Positions 24,701-39,700 of a stretch of 64,000 bases of DNA are shown here, one piece after another (the stretch's first letter is position 1; each line of letters starts with the position of its first letter). The stretch comes from Tridacna crocea. Its lineage: Eukaryota; Mollusca; Bivalvia; Cardiida; Cardiidae. Where the stretch lies: the NCBI GenBank assembly GCA_943736015.1, contig OX031057.1, positions 39,332,501 to 39,396,500 on the forward strand, given 5' to 3'. The position numbers were made by a program, and so were the translations under genes. Below the pieces are notes generated by a model. It was not told the DNA's origin, made no database searches, and saw only the letters and a list, made by a program, of their open reading frames with translations.

Positions 24701-27700
24701 ATTTGAAATTTGTCTTGTGAAGATTAGAAACATTGTGGGAAAAGGAGAAAATACTGGTTACCAGCATTTTCTCCTTTTCCCACCATGTTTTCTAAAGGCT
24801 TCTTTCTCAGGGTCATAAAAAGTAGGGATTGTGTGGTAATGGTTTAATCCTTCACCTCACAATTCATACTTTTTTTGATGATCCTGAGAAAGTAGCCTTA
24901 CTTAACCCTTCAGCATCCTCGGATACCCCGGGTTCCCTATTCGCTACGCTACATCGACCCCTGGGACAATTAGTTGAATTTCCTTCGCTTTACTGCTGGC
25001 CGAATGCTGGCTTTTCATTGGTTCCATCATCATTTTGTGATGGGCGAGTGTACTGTACGCTATGACGTTTCGTATCGATTTTCGGCGGCTCGCTTTACCG
25101 CTGGCCGAATGCTGGCTTTTCATTGGTTCTATCATCATTTTGTGATGGGCGAGTGTACTGTACGGTATGACGTTTAGTATCGATTTTCGGTGGCTGATTC
25201 AAAGTTTTATTAGTCAATTGTCCCAGGGTCGATGTAGCGTAGCAAATAGGGAGACCCTGGGGTATCCGAGGATGACCCTTCAGCACATGATCCAGACTCT
25301 TAACGAACCTGAGACAGAAGTCTTTTGAAAACATTGTGGGAAAAGGAGAAAATGCTGGTAACCAGAATTTTCTCCTTTTCCTGAAATGTTTTCTATCCTA
25401 TTAAAGAGGTATTTCATTATTTGAGCCACATTTGAATTGTCATCTGCAAATGCTCTCAACTTTGAAAAGTCTATATTTTTGTCACACAGCAAAGTTTTAA
25501 CCCATTATCACACAATCCCTACTTTTGACAACCCTGATAAAAAACCCTTTAGAAAACATTGTGGGAAAAGGAGAAAATGCTGGTAACCAGCATTTTCTCC
25601 TTTTCCCACAATGTTTTCAACCCTTCACAAAACAAATTTCAGCCACTTTTATTTTGTCGTCTGCAAATGGTTTCGATTTGAACAAACCTAAAATTTTGTC
25701 GTTTGGTAATGATAATATACAGATCAGTTCTCCCAAAGCCAAGGGAGGACATTTTTAACACTTGGAAGCAAAAGCAAACAAGAGCACTGGCTCCTGGTGC
25801 CAACGCTCAGCTGCAGTTATTTAATTTTCAGTGAAAGTTCAATTAACTCTTTACCAAATGACAAAATTTTGGACTAGTACAAATTGTTTCAAGCATTTGC
25901 AGATAACAAAAAAAATGTGAATCAAAAACTGAAATTTGATTTTGGGAAGTCCTGATGGCTGCAAGGTTGCACAGATTATGGCAGACAGATAATACATTTC
26001 ATGCTATTGCAGCTAGCCATAGACAAAACAACCACGATTTTCAATTTAACTCTTTACCAAATGACAAAACTTTAGACTGGTCCAAATTGAAAGCATTTGC
26101 ACACGACAAAATAAATCTGATTGAAAAATGGAAATTTGTTTTAGGAAGTGCAGAAAACACTGTGGGAAAAGGAGAAAACCAGCATTTTCTCCTTTTCCCG
26201 CAATGTTTTCAGAAGGCTTCTCTTTCAGGGTCGTTAAAAGTCGGGATTGTGTGGCAAAGAGTTAAATCGAAGACAAATGCCAACAGTTTTTTTTACCCCA
26301 CACACCTTAATATTTTGATTTTCTAAGTTTACAAATTTTATTAGATTAAAATTCTGCCAAGTTTTAACAGCATTTGATTACTGTCTGACTGTAAAGATGT
26401 CTCTACCACCAAGTTTTAACCGTATTTGTTTACTCTCTGACTGTAAAAAATGTCTCTTTAAGTGTTCCCCCTGTGCGTCACTGATTCTGAAAACAGTCTG
26501 TACAGTAACAGGTTAATCTTCTATGTGGGAGGTTAAAGAATCAATGGTGAGAAATTCAATAGAGTCTATATACAATAACAGAGATAACAGAATTAAATGG
26601 AAAGAAAAAGAATACAGGTAGATTGGTATTTTGGGACAAAGTCCTGCTAAATTTGAAACCTGTGTTATCAACATTCCTGTCAACAACGGGTCACATCCAG
26701 ATTTAACTAGTACCAATTGTATCAGCAGTAACTTCCCTGCCAAACACCTTATTTACTCATGGTAACTATTTACATTGTATTTCCATTTGCACAAATCAGA
26801 CAGCATGCAACAGAACGAATATTCTGTAATAAAATATTTGAGCAAAACTATCTATGGCTAACCTTCTAATGATGGAAAAAGATTTTTCTAATTAGGATCG
26901 AATTATCAAATTTCAGTGAAGAATTTAAACTTTTGTAAGGATTTAAACTTTTGTCACAAGGACTATCTTTCTTTACACGAGGGATGTTCGAAAAGTTTCG
27001 GGACAAGTTCTGCGTCTTTTATATTTTGATATTTATTAATGAATTTTTCGCTAATGACAGCTACAACCATATACTATTGGTTGGTTAAAACAAATAAACA
27101 AAGATACACGAAACGCAGAATGTATTGTCACCATAGCAACGTGAAATTGACGTGAGCAGGGCACCTTGATGTACCAAATAAGAAGTTTGTCTTTACAAGT
27201 GTGTGAAATACTCATGATTATTCAAAATACTCTACGGTATGCTCAATGCCTCTCTGATGCATATGTATGCACAAATTAAAACAGTTTTTGGATTCTGATA
27301 ATGGAATGTTCCTTATACATTCCCCGATCACAACGGGAAGGTCATTGACGTCGTCAAAACAGTGACCGCGTCAGTAATGCTAGATGGTGGAGAATAGCCA
27401 AAAATTACACAGTGCGAGTCAGAGGAGTATGATGGGTGCGCAATAGTGTTACTCTATCTACCAGCAGGTACTTTCTTGGTACATGATGAAGTGTAAGGTG
27501 TGGCGTTGTTGTGATGTAAGTAAAATGTGCCAGGTTTTTTTGGTTGTTTCTGCTATACAGCCCTGGCGAACTCATGTTGGTGCAGGTGCACCTGGAACTA
27601 GCTTATGGTTAAACCTATGCATTTATATACATCTATCATACAAACCAATCCAAGTTATATTGGCCATAATAATGAATACCAAGTACCTGTGACCACGTTC

Positions 27701-30700
27701 TCTGTACTGTTTCAGGAAAGCCTTACTGTCTGGGATTCACTGTAGCTTTTGATGGCAGGTAGTGAATTGGGCACCCTGCCCCTGCGCCCTGTGGGCAAAT
27801 GCTTTTGTCATACAGAATTCAAAAACATACTGAAGTGCTTATTGTGATCGATACTTGCAATTAAAAAGAAGTTATTTTGTGAAGTGACATCAAGGTGCCC
27901 CGCCCACATCGACTTGACGTTGTTGTAGTGACCATTCATCACGTGTGGCATATATCTTCATTTATTTGTTTCAATTAACCTATAGTATACGGTTGTAGGT
28001 ATCTTTACCCAAAAAAAATCATTAAAAAATCTTAATAAATAACAGAATGACGCCAATCTTCCCGAAACTTTTTGAACACCCCTTGCAACTAGTATCAAAG
28101 TTTATACTTTCAACTGTCACAATATCTCATACCAGCATTTTATCCTTTTCCCACAATATTAGAGAATGTAAATTCAACTGGTACTGGTATAAACTCCACC
28201 TACATTTTTAATCAAGAGGACAGAACTATGAATATAGATGCTATCTAGACAAGTAATATGCAAGACTGCTTTGAAAAGGTATTGCATGCAGACACTGGAC
28301 TGTGGTTTCAAATAATTGGTCACAGTTCCCAGCTTTACATCTACATTCAAGGTTTGGATATTTCAGAAAGGCATATCTTTTTTACATTTATGAAAATAGT
28401 GCGTTTATACATGAAGAGGAGCACAAAAAAGGCATGCTCCTCTCCAACTGACACGTTTCGAAAAAAAACGACAAGTTTGGATGAATGTGGAATCACTGTG
28501 CAACCTGCAATTGTTCCTGTCAAAAGTAATACATGTATTCACATCATCTCAAAAGTGTTCTGATATGATTTCTTACAGCTCATTTTGTACAGTAAAATAT
28601 TACTACCATCTAAATGATATATTAATTAACCCTAACAACACAATCCCAAGCTTTAAAAGCCTTGAGGTAAAGGCTTTGAATACATTGTGGGAAAAGAAGA
28701 AAATGCTGGTAACTAGCATTTTTCTGCTTTTCCCACAGTTATCTACCCCTTTAAAAACAAGTGTTATTGTGTAGTTTCTCCTCTAAAAATGCAATCTATA
28801 TGGATGAGACTCAAATCTAATCATGTGGTAAAACAGTTCTGTTGAGCATTTACACAAAGTTAAGGAATCCTTTTCTCTTGCACTTGATAATTTTAGAAAA
28901 TATCACTGGAAGAAGGGAAATTGTGTGACAAGCTTTTCCCAGTGTGTTGTCCATACAGCTAAATGAAAGATTCTTCTGTTTTTTTCCACAATTTTTTGTC
29001 CTTTGAATAACTGTTAAGAAATAAAATTTGGTAAGTCAAAAAATGAGCCAGAACAGTGTGGAGCCATGTTGTTATTATTTACAATGTAACAAAACCTGTA
29101 AATCCATGAGTATTTTGGTAAGTATGAACAGAAAATAACATGACAGTACCACCACCAACACCAAATCAATATTACGCACAAGTCATTAGTTTTTTTACCC
29201 TTTACCACACAACCCCAATTTTAAGCGAGCCAACAAAAGAGGCCCTTGGAAAACAATATTAGAAAAGGAAGAAATGCTACTTTTCAGTCTTCTCTCCTTT
29301 TTCCCAGGATGTTTTCAAAAGCTTTCTTTAGGGTCACTAAAATATAGGATTGCTTGGTAAACTCTAGAGCCTTGGATAGCCCCTACCACATACATATAGT
29401 TAGAAAGCAACCTGAAACTGTAAGACACGGTAGTTATGGTTAGTTCCATAATCATAATTAGTAGGTTACAAAACTGACAGTTTAAGTTGTTTACCATATA
29501 CCAGTATGCATGGATACCTGGAAAAATGAATATGAAATACAATATACATAATTTATACTGTTCAAGCAAGTGAAATGCATCTATAAACAGACATGTCTGG
29601 AAGTCCATGTAGTGCTGTTATAAGTTCAATTTTCATTAATTTTACAGATACATTATGTCAACATCAATGAAATCAGTACATATACCTGTATAAAAGCCCA
29701 CTAGGACAAAAGCCCACTAGACAAAAGCCCACTGCTAATTTTGACAGGGAGGACAAAAGCCCACTGCTTTTAAAAAAAGTGTTTTTATCATTTTTGTAAG
29801 AAAAAAAACATTAGGGATTTACTGTTCAGAATGATCAAATTGCATTGCTTTCTTCTCAATGTATAATTCTCTGCAACATTTCCCATTATACTTATAACAA
29901 CCATGTGAAAGAAGTTGCTCATCTGAGCCTTTTGATCAAACATGACCCATTTCCAATCTATTAAGAGATAATAACATAAACACTCTGACAAACACTCATT
30001 AGCATATGGCTTACAAATATGGCCTCTACAGTGCACACAAGCTTTTTCTAGAATATGTCACAGTGGCCTACTTCACATATAGAGATTATCCAGACATACA
30101 TTCTAACAAACTTTCATGAGTATTTGAAAGAAAATGTGTCCTGTAGGGTGTGTAAAATGTTTTTCTGAGAGTTGACCAAGTGACCTAGTTTTTTATCATG
30201 AGCCATATTCATACTAGTCTAAGATATTATTAAGATAAATATTCAAAGCAAATTTCAAGATTAGTGGATTGAAAATGTGGTTTCTAAAACATACACATGG
30301 TTTTTCAAAGATGAAACTTGGTGACCTAGTTTTTATTCCATATGACCCATTTTCAAATTCATGCAAGATATTTTCAAGACAAACATTTAAACAAAAGTTT
30401 AAAGAATATTAGACTATAAACATAGTACAATGAGCTTTTTCCATGATTTGACCTTGTGACCTAGTTTTCTATCCAACATGACCCATTTTCATACTAGCTT
30501 AAGAAATTATCAAGACAAAACATTCTGACCAAATTTCAAGATTATTAGACTGAAAATGTGGCCTCTAAAGCTTACATATGGTTTTTCTAAAATCTGACCT
30601 GGGCCCGTATTCACCAACCATTCTTGAGAATATTCTTAGGCTTATTCTTCAGAATTTTGCAAATGTGAAAGTAACAGAACGTCTGATTGGCTAAACCGGA

Positions 30701-33700
30701 TGGTTTAGCCAGTCAGACGTTCTGTTTCTTTCACAGTCAGGAAATCTTGAAGAATAAGACCAAGAACGTTCTTGAGAATGGTTGGTGAATACGGGCCCTG
30801 GTTACCTAATTTTTCATCTGACATGACCAATTTTCAAACTCATCCAAGCTAATGTCACGACAAACATTCTGACCAACTTTATAGAGCATTGGACTGTAAA
30901 ATGTGGGTACTGGAGCATACACAAGGTTTTCAAACATTTGACCTATTGACCTAGCTTTGATCTAGTGACCTAGTTTTTGACCTGACATGACCCATTTTCA
31001 AATTTGTCAGAAATATCATCAATGCAAACATTCTGACCAACTTTCAAGAGTTTTGAACGGAAAATGTGGCCTCTAGAGCATACACAAGGTTTTTCTACGA
31101 TTTGCCCTGGTGACCTAGTTTTTGACCAGACATTTGAACTTGTACGAGATAATAGCAAGACAAACATTCAGACCAATCAGGAGTATTGGATAGAAATCAT
31201 GGCCTCTACAGCGTACAAAAGGTTTTTCTAAGATTTGACCTAGTGACCTAGTTTTTGATCCATCATGACCCATTTTCAAGAATGTCTTGAGATATCATCA
31301 AGACAAACATTCTGACCAAGTTTCATGAGTATCAGACTGAAAATGTGGCCTCTAGAGTATACACAAGGTAAAAGCTGATGACACACACCTGACAACACAC
31401 ACCAGACGACGCTCACCAGACACAGCACAATCAAAATTGCTCACCAAGAGCACTTTGTGCTCAGGTGAGCTAAAAATGCTGGACTTTTGAAAACAATATG
31501 AGAGAAGGAGAAAACGATGCCTACCAGCATTTTCTGCTTTTAACATAATGTTTTCTACCCTTCAAAAGACAAGTCACATGATATGAAATTTTTTAATTAA
31601 GTATATGATTATAACTAAATGTCGGCTTTTGTGCTAGTGGGCTTCAGTCCAGTGGGCTTTTGTCCCTGTGGGCTCTTGTCCAGTGGGCTTTTTTCCCTGT
31701 GAGCTTTTATCCTGCATCCCATGCTACGTGATAGTTCTAGCTTATCACTGGTAATGACAAATGTCAGATATTTTGATCTTAAAACTCTTAAACTCTTAAA
31801 ACCATTGCATGGTAATTGGTAAGACCTTGAATTATTATCAAACCATAATCCACCTCCACAGAGACTGCGTGAACTTGGTACAGCATTACAATAAGTAAAC
31901 AATGCTTATCCATGTATCCAATAATCCTCTTCCACAAAATCCAGTATTCTAATAACCTGAGAGAGAAGCCTTTCAAAAACGTTGTTGTAAAAGGAGAAAA
32001 AGCTGGTAACCAGCACTTTCTCCTTATCCCACAATGTTTTCTATTTTTTCTGAGACCATTTTTTTTCATTTTAGCTTTATTTCATTTGTCATCTGCAATA
32101 ACTTTAAATTTGGAAGGGTGTAAGACATTGTAGCTTGATGGCCGAGCATAGAAGAAACTGGTCATAATCAAAACAAGGAAATCTACCAGGAAAATACTCA
32201 TGTAAAATGAGACCTTCCGAAGTGTAGTTTAAGTCTACAAACAACACAAGTTAAGACTAGTCTAAATTCAAAGCCTTTGCAGACGACAAATTAAACCTAG
32301 CTGTAACAGTGGTAATTGACCTTTCTGCCGACCTTCATTGACAGGTCTACCAATATCTTATCGCCCAATGACAACACAGCATTGGGAGTCATGTAAACAA
32401 AAAAGTCTGACACATTTCTGGATAGCTTGACAGGCTTGACAACCGAAATACCACGTTACTAAGGGGGAGGGGATTTGCCAAACTCGCATTTACATAAAGG
32501 TCAATTGTCTGTGAAAGTGTAGAAAACCTTGTGGTAAAAGGAGGAAATGCTGGTTACCATCATTTTCTCCTTTTCCCTCAAGGTTTTCAGAAGGCTTTTT
32601 CCTCAGGGTTGTTAAAACTTGGGACTGTGACAATCGAAATACCACGTTACTAAGGGGGAGGGGATTTGCCAAACTCGCATTTACAGAAAGGTCAATTGTC
32701 TGTGAAAGTGTAGAAAAACCTTGTGGTAAAAGGAGAAAATACTGGTTACCAGCATTTTCTCCTTTTCCCTCAAGGTTTTCAAAAGGCTTTTTCCTTAGGG
32801 TTGTTTAAACTTGGGACTGTGACAACCAAAATACCGCGTTACTAAGGGTGAGGGGGGAGGGAGCATGCCAAACTTGCATTTATAGAAAGGTCAATTGTCT
32901 GTGAAAGTGTAGAAAACCTTGAGGTAAAAGGAGAAAATGCTGGTTACCAGCATTTTCTCCTTTTCCCTCAAGGTTTTCAAAAGGCTTTTTCCTCAGGGTT
33001 GTTAAAACTTGGGACTGTGACAACCGAAATACCGCGTTACTAAGGGGGAGGGGATTTGCCAAACTCGCATTTACAGAAAGGTCAATTGTCTGTGAAAGTG
33101 TAGAAAACCTTGAGGTAAAAGGAGAAAATGCTGGTTACCAGCATTTTCTCCTTTTCCCTCAAGGTTTTCAAAAGGCTCTTTCCTCAGGATTGTTAAAACT
33201 TGGCACTGTGACAACCGAAATACCGCGTTACTAAGTGGGAGTGGGGAGAGCGTGCTAAACTCACATTTACAGAATGGTCCATTGTCTTTGAAAGTGTAGA
33301 AAACTGCTGGTTAGCAGCATTTTCTCCTTTTTCCCTCAAGGTTTTCAAAAGGCTTTTTCTTCAGGGTTGTTAAAACTCGGGACTGTGTGGCAAAGAGTTT
33401 AAAAAAAAAATCTATTAGATCTACTTTCTTTCATCTGAGATCAGATCTACCCAATAAGATTTTTCAGCTGCAGCCTGCAGGTCTTTCTTTGTAAAGATGA
33501 AGGTGAGAATCGAAAGTACCAACCAAACAGAGATTTCCAATATTCCTTTATGACATGATAAGATCTCCTCATTCATCATATTGATCAGTCCATTATGCAA
33601 ATTTCTGATGTACATTTAATTGAATTATTTCATTGTCAAGATGATTTAACAACTTCGCTATGAAGTCACATGGCTGAAAAATTGATTGCTTTTGCAAATT

Positions 33701-36700
33701 TTGCCTGCTTTGAATGTGAAATTTGATATCAACATTATTGACACTTGATTAAAAATGTTAATGGCAACCAGCTTTTGACATTTAGTCCATTTACCCTATA
33801 GCTTACAATCCCTTATTTAAAACACCCTGAGATATAAGAAGCCTTTTAAAAAGCATTTTGGGAAAAGGAGAATTTCAAGTAACAATCCCTTCTTTTCCCA
33901 CAATGTTTTCTACCATTTTAAAGACAAATTTCATCAATTAAACCATATAATGCCATATGCAAAAACTTTGAATCTTAGAAAAAATTTTTAATTTTAAGAG
34001 TAAAAGGAGATATTGACTGTCCCCATTACACAAAGAAATTTTTAAGGATAGACTTAAACCCCCCCCCCCCCCACCCCCCACCCCCCCCACACACACACAA
34101 ACTTTTAATTCATTATTAATTTTTTTTATTCTGCTCACATTTTTACCATGTTTAAAAACACTATTCAATTGTATAGAATAAAGTTTGAAAAATTTGTGTG
34201 GTGTCCATTGTCATGAGCAGATTGTCAGCTTATATGTTATCAAATGGTCCCGAATTCCATTACGGGGACTGTGACTGTTCATTGACACACACATTCAGCA
34301 CCAATACTGGTGTAGTTTCAAGGAAGCACAATCAAGAGATAAGTATAAATTGCAAAAACTGGTTTCTCAATAGATGTAAAGTAAATATTTTCAAACTAAC
34401 TGACACAAAAATTGGACAATAATTTTGATGTCTCTCTATCTATTACACCTCGTTCTAAACTCTCGAGGTCCACACAATCTGATGTTTTACCGATCCCGAG
34501 GAAGAAGCCTTTAACTCTTTACCACACGGACAAAATTTTAGACTGGTTCAAATTGAAAGCATTTGCAGACGACAAAATAAAGGTGACTGAAAAATTGAAA
34601 TTTGTTCTGGGAAGGGTAGAAAACACTGTGGGAAAAGGAGAAAATGCTGGTTACCAGCATTTTCTCCTTTTCCTACAGTGTTTTCAAAAGGCTTCTTTCT
34701 CAGGGGCGTCAAAAGTAGGGATTGTGTGGTAATGGGTTAACTCTTTACCACACAAAAAAAATTTAGACTGGTCCAAATTGAAAGTATTTGCAGACGACAA
34801 ATAAAGGTGACTGAAAAATTGAAATTTGATCTGGGAAAGGTAGAAAACACTGTGGGAAAAGGAGAAAATGCTGGTTACCAGCATTTTCTCCTTTTCCCAC
34901 AGTGTTTTCAAAAGGCGTCTTTCTTAGGGGCGTCAAAAGTAGGGATTGTGTGGTAATGGGTTAAAAAACATTGAAAAAAACGTGAAAATGCTGGTAATAA
35001 GCATTTTCTCCTTTTCTAAAAATGTTTTCTACCCTTCCCAAAATATTGTATCTCAATTTTTTAGTCACATATTTTCATTTTGCAAATTCTTTCGATAATG
35101 ACAAGCCTAAAATTTTGTCATTAATTTGGTAAAGAATTGACCCTAAGACAGCAAGGCTAAACAAAACTATATGTTATATTTATACTTTAGATCTATGTTT
35201 TGAAATTAAACCCTCCACCAAACAAACCCATATTTTAATGACTTGGAGGAATATGGCATTGGAATTTGGAATAAGAAGATTTTTTTTTTTCCACAATGAT
35301 TTTCACCCTTTGAAGGGCAAATCCCACCATAACAGCCATGTTCAAATTACCATCTACAAATTCCTTCAAATTGGACCAGTCAAATTGTCTGGAAAGAAGT
35401 TGATAAAAAAAAATCTCACTTCTGGGAATGAAAAGAGAAGGTAAGTTCACAAGTTGTCTGGTTAAAAAGTCAATTAAAAAAAATCACTTCTGGGGATAAA
35501 AAGAGAAAGCAAGTTCTAAAGTTGTCTGGTAAGAAGTCAAAAAAAAAAATCTCACTTCTGGGAATGAAAAGAGAAAGTAAGTTCAAGTAACTGTAACCTC
35601 TGCTGAGGAGTTAATCCTGATCCTGCTTAAGAAAACTAACATGAAACTTTCCAGTCAACAGTAAAACCCAAATTGCCGCCATTCAAAGTCTTTTTTTTTT
35701 GTTTTGTGGGGGGGGGGGGGGGGATAAAATATCTAAATACATGTATCTCCTAATCAGACAGTGTACATTTGTGATCAGGCTGAATGGTCAGAGAGTTGTG
35801 CTTAGCAGCCTATCTAAAGGTTTAATTAATCAATTTAAAGAAAAAAATCTCACTTCTAGGAAAAAGCAGAGAAAGTATGTTCAGATAACTCTTGTATGGA
35901 GTTAATATTAATGAAATAAAAATCTCACTTCTGAGAATGGGAAGAGAAAGTAAGTTCAGATGACTAACCGAAAGAACTTATGCCACAAAAGCATACACCT
36001 CTTTCAAATACATGACCCCCTTGAAGCTTTGTATATGTGTTTACCTTTCTTTTTAATGTTAATGGGCATTTTATAATGGTAACTATAAAATTATGAAGAT
36101 ATATGGGGCCGCAGTTTTTTTTTTAAACCTTGGTCCTACAATTTAGGATTAAATGACCATGACAAAGAAAGAAAAAATGATAGTCACCTGAGCTTTTTTT
36201 CTCCCTTTTTCTCAATGTTTTCTTGCCTTTTACAGGCCTACAAATGCCATTATTTGAGCCACATTAAATTTGGTCTCTGTAACCACTTTCAACTTGAACA
36301 TGTCCATGTATTTGTCCTCTGGCATAGAGTAAAATCAATGCAAGTCAATAATTCAACTTTTCCACAGAATGTTTTAACCTATTACCACACAATCCCTACT
36401 TTTGACAACCCTGAGAAAGAAGCTTTTAGAAAACTTTGTGGGAAAAGGAGAAAATGCTGGTAACCAGCATTTTCTCCTTTTCCAACAATGTTTTCTACTC
36501 TTCACAAAAACAAATTTCAAATTTTCAGTCGCTTTTATTTTGTTGTCTGCAAATGCTTTAAATTTGGACAAACCTAAAATATTGTCATTAATTTTGGTAA
36601 TGAGTTTAGAAATCTGCTGCTCAACAAGAATACCTTTTACACAAACAATCCTGAGTTCTGATGATCCTAAACTCTCTACCAAAAGACAAAATTTTAGACT

Positions 36701-39700
36701 CAACCAAATTGAAGGCACTTGCAAACAATAAAGGTAACTCAAAAATTGAAATTTGTTTCCAACAGGGTAGAAAACATTGTGGGAAAAGAAAATTTTTGGT
36801 TACCAGCATTTTCTCCTTTTCCCACAAATATTTTCAAAAGGCTTTTATTTCAGGTTGTAAAAACCAGAGATTGTTTGGTAAAGAGTCATGAAAAAGGTTT
36901 TCAATAATATTGTGGAAAAAGAAGAAAATGCTGGTAAACTGTATTTTCTTCTTTCCACTATGTTGTTAGCCTTTCTGACCAAAATCCTGTCATTTTCGCA
37001 ACATTTGTCATCTGCAGTTGCGTTCAGTTGAACTATCGTAGAATTTTGAAAATTTTGTCTTTCAGTAAAAAGTTACAGTAATAGTAAATGGCCTTGCAAT
37101 GGCACAGGGCTTTGTTCCCAAATTGAAGGTGTAAATAATGATTTCTTTAGCTAAAGACAAAAGTTCGAGACCCGGGAGCAGGAGTTTTCTGTGGGATCTT
37201 TCAGTGGCCCACATATTCGGTGAGGGTACTGATGTAGTACCCAGAAAGCAGAAGTTGTGAGAACTTCTTTCTCAATCTATGTAAAATAAGTAAGTTTAAA
37301 CTCAAGACAAAGTTTTTACATTAATCCAAGTTGAACGCATTCTTAAAGAACAAACTAAATGAATCCAAAATTATAATTAATTCTGTCTTTGGAAGGGTTC
37401 AAAACATTGTATAAAGAAGGAGAAAACAGTTTACCAGCATTTTGTCCCTGTTTCACAATGTTTTCCAAAGCTTTATTCCACAGGGTTGTAAAAAATGAAG
37501 GATTGTTTGATAAATGGGTAGGCCATGTACAAGTTTGTTTTTTATAACCTTGGGATTGGAAAGCTTTTGAGAATTTGTGGGAGTGATTGTGGTGGGGGTT
37601 GGAAATATGGGAAAAAGACTAAAGAAAATGAATGATGATTACTGGTACATGTACAAGTATTTTTTTGTCACTGCTCACATTATTTTCTTCAGAAGCAGAT
37701 CTATATGCCATCAATTAGGTCACAGTTTAATTTTTCTCCGAAAAATGCTGTCATTTGCAGACCAATTCAGAATAAAGAGTGAAGAGTCAACTCTTTACCA
37801 CACAGTCTTGAGTTTTAATAGCCTTGAACAGGCTCTTGAAAACATTGTAAGAAAAGGGAAAAATGCTGGCAATCAGCATTTTCTCCTTTTCCCACAATGT
37901 TTTCTTCCCTTTTCAAAACAAATTTCAATTTTTGAGTCACATTAATTTTGACGTCTGCAAATGCTTCCAATTTGGACAAGTTTGAAATTATGTGGTTTAG
38001 TAAACAGTTAACAGGTCCTGTGTCAAATTGTAAATCAACTTGACTACCACTGGTTTAGTGCGCCATGTTGACAAACTTATCAGTAAAATAAACTCTCTAG
38101 GTATCACACCCACTGAGCAAAATGTTTGTGTGCATGTTCCATGTTGATTGCTGTTTTCATCATAAATAGCGGATAATCAACTGGTTTGTCAGTGATAAAT
38201 CTGTCACAAGAATGGGGTGTGATGCGTTGAAAATCGAGCCCAAAGGACGAGTTTTTTAACCGCATCGAAGCCCACTTGAGTGACAGATTTTAAATATCAC
38301 CTACAACTGGTTTTTTTTATTCCTATCTATTATATTCCCAGTTTACCTTCTTTAACCCATTACCAAACGACAATATTTTAGAATGGTCCAAATTGAAAGC
38401 ATTTGCAGACAACAAAATAAAAGTGACTGAAAATTCGAAATTTGTTTTGTGAAGAGTAGAAAACATTGTGGGAAAAGGAGAAAATGCTGGTTACCAGCAT
38501 TTTCTCCTTTTCCCACAATGTTTTTCTAAAGGCTCTTTTCCTAGGGGCGTCAAAAGTAGGGATTGTGTGGTAATGGGTTAATTCAGATAATTATCCAGAA
38601 TGGTACTAGATGAGCAATATTAGGAAAAAGTACTTCTGCCAAACATTCTCAACTCTTTACCAAACAATCCCTGGTTTTTGACGACCCTGAGATAATGGCC
38701 TTTCTGGTAACTAGCATTTTCTCCTTTTTCCACAATGTTTTCTACCCTATTAAAAACAAATTTCAGTTTTTGAGTTACGTTTATTTTGTCGTCTGCAAGT
38801 GCTTTCAATTTGGACCAATCTAAAATTTTGCCATTTGGAAACGGGTTTTACTATATATATATCTTCACTAGTGATCATACCATAAATATCATAAATGGCG
38901 TTATTACATTCTGTTACTAATAATAGTAACATTTTCCACCGAAAATGGTGTAATATCAGTGTCACGCGAGGGCAGATATGACGGGGCAACGGGCTGATAT
39001 CTGATATCCTGCTCGTTGATAAGATATTTGTTCTTTATTTCATGCTTTCCGGTAGGATATCGAGAAATAGCAGTGAAAATATTTTTCGATCTTACACTGG
39101 TACCACCAGTGAAAATACCGATTTTCACGTTCTTGTTGCCTAGGTAAATTGCGCGTGTCTAACAACCAGATGGGAAATATGACGTCATATACCCTACATT
39201 TCTCGCGCTTAACGTAACGTTGCTATGCGGGAGGGGTACGCCACGGGGAATAAGGGAAAAGAACTGTACTGAATTTTGATAAAGCTCCTTCCAGAAAGGG
39301 TTAAAAGCATGAAATAAATAGAATATTTGTTTTTTTCGGTGAAAGATCGAAATTTATTTCATCTCGTGAACACCATTGGTAATATTTTCACTCTTGGCTG
39401 CGCCACTCGTGAAAATATTACCGATGGTGTCCACTCGATGAAATAAATTTCGATCTTTCACCGAAGAAAACAAATATCCTCTATATATCTATAGCAACAG
39501 AACAGTCACTCGCAAACGAACGTTCTCAAAACATCCATTTTGAAAAAAAAAAAAAATGGCGGAATTGGTCGTCAATCGCTAGCGGACAAATCTTCAAAAC
39601 TACAGGCAACGTTGAATCGTTTAACCAACAAAGACGTGATAAATAGAGAATAGATTGTTGTTGTCGTGGATTGGGAAACTTATCAGGCAATTTGTAGTGT

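Larger units (their letters stand above)
29692..31715. mobile_element. Element with inverted ends built of short direct repeats
   Basis: Four ACAAAAGCCCACT motifs (29692-29769) face an inverted cluster at 31622-31710 (AGTGGGCTTTTGTCC, GTGGGCTCTTGTCC, GTGGGCTTTTTTCC). Ends made of tandem subrepeats in opposite orientation suggest a 2-kb DNA transposon of unknown superfamily. It encloses PRL-4 and a MITE fragment. Confidence 0.55.

Noticed and set aside
30970..31167. Protein-like repeats of the type [23 protein letters not shown] in PRL-4
   Set aside because: They come from the tandem non-coding monomers of a pearl-like element, with stops and frameshifts between units.
32436..33398. CRISPR-like array (regular repeats of about 193 bp)
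   Set aside because: Units are adjacent and homologous along their whole length, each containing a MITE hairpin; there are no unique spacers, and the genome is eukaryotic.
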